A DNA stretch of 64,000 nt, taken from assembly GCF_001422485.1 (NCBI RefSeq), contig NZ_LMNF01000001.1, positions 1,665,498 to 1,729,497 of the forward strand. Direction: 5' to 3'. The notes beneath the pieces were generated by a model. That model had not been told where the DNA came from. It was given only the letters and a program-made list of their open reading frames with translations, and ran no database searches. A program made the position numbers and the translations under genes. Positions 63,627 through 64,000 of the stretch are shown here, in pieces; position 1 is the stretch's first letter, and each line of letters opens with the position of its first letter. Source of the stretch: Agreia sp. Leaf283 (GTDB lineage Bacteria > Actinomycetota > Actinomycetes > Actinomycetales > Microbacteriaceae).

Positions 63627-63931
63627 TGGCAACGACTAAAGATGCGGCTGCAACGCCGGCCGACGAGACCACGGCAGCCCCCCGCGGCTACCGCAAGTCG
63701 CGTCGTGGATACGTCACGAGCGACAAGATGGAGAAGACCATCGTCGTCGAGGTCGAAGACCGCGTGAAGCACCCCCTGTACGGCAAGGTCATCCGCCGCA
63801 CGTCCAAGGTCAAGGTCCACGACGAGGCGAACTCCGCCGGCATCGGCGACCTCGTCCTCATCAGCGAGACCCGTCCCCTCAGCGCCACGAAGCGCTGGCG
63901 CCTGGTCGAGATCCTCGAGAAGGCCAAGTAG
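63626..63931 (+). CDS. rpsQ: 30S ribosomal protein S17
   Basis: A 101-residue primary 16S-rRNA-binding protein. [20 protein letters not shown] and [20 protein letters not shown] are diagnostic. The N-terminus has about 20 extra Ala/Thr-rich residues compared with E. coli. The ATG overlaps the rpmC stop. Confidence 0.97.
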   Translation: MATTKDAAATPADETTAAPRGYRKSRRGYVTSDKMEKTIVVEVEDRVKHPLYGKVIRRTSKVKVHDEANSAGIGDLVLISETRPLSATKRWRLVEILEKAK

Positions 63932-63966
63932 GCCTCGCGCTTACTTCGCCTAAGGAAGAGTAGAAA

Positions 63967-64000
63967 ATGCTGCAGCAGGAATCCAGAGTCAAGGTCGCCG
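63967..64000 (+). CDS. rplN: 50S ribosomal protein L14, first codons (cut by window edge)
   Basis: Only 11 codons are inside the window (MLQQESRVKVA), matching the start of actinobacterial L14. The position after rpsQ is the conserved gene order. A weak ribosome-binding site, GGAAGAG, precedes it. Confidence 0.9.
   Translation, partial: MLQQESRVKVA

Overview
The window is high-GC DNA from an actinobacterium, most probably a member of the Microbacteriaceae. The support is the rpoB-rpoC, rpsL-rpsG-fusA-tuf and S10 layout, TTG starts on rpoB and rpoC, many GTG starts, a LysR/DUF5997 divergent pair, an lhr-nei2 pair, and many genes whose start codon lies about 6 bases after a -10-like hexamer (leaderless mRNA). 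The family-level placement is inference from gene content and was not tested by a search.

Positions 1-21,800 are a mosaic of housekeeping and accessory genes: a VIT-family transporter (cut by the window edge), DUF5997 and a LysR regulator, a HAD-like hydrolase, YbaK deacylase, an esterase, a lipoprotein, a CsoR/RcnR-type metal sensor with its own operator, Nei2 glycosylase with the giant helicase Lhr, a NUDIX-like protein, a DEAD-box RNA helicase, DUF1684, an SRPBCC protein, an isopenicillin-N-synthase-type dioxygenase, an AI-2E-family permease, DUF427, HD and DJ-1/PfpI proteins, an SprT-like metalloprotein, a TPR-like protein, a PQQ-type sugar dehydrogenase lipoprotein and a spermidine-synthase-like protein.

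Positions 21,850-29,530 hold rpoB-rpoC with a strong promoter, a structured leader and a terminator. A second spermidine-synthase-like paralogue lies just beyond, so the polymerase genes sit between two related methyltransferase-fold genes.

Positions 30,395-47,439 are the most unusual part: a 17-kb, mostly overlapping gene train encoding an FHA protein, a PP2C phosphatase, a membrane Ser/Thr kinase, a 1,953-residue membrane-anchored protein with about eleven Ig-like repeats and Fn3-like modules, a MoxR AAA+ ATPase, a DUF58 protein, a transglutaminase-fold membrane protein whose three catalytic positions are all replaced, a second FHA protein and three membrane proteins of unknown function. 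I read it as a phospho-signalling and cell-surface assembly locus; its function is not established by the sequence.

Positions 47,440-52,206 are the str operon (rpsL, rpsG, fusA, tuf). It is followed by an inserted block: a fructosamine-kinase-like gene, an Rv0909-type small protein, a three-gene gtr glycosylation cassette and a type IB topoisomerase. The S10 operon (rpsJ to rplN) then runs off the window end. Dispersed palindromic repeats built on a CCCTTCGACAGGCTCAGGGA core lie at six places, two of them translated as parts of genes.
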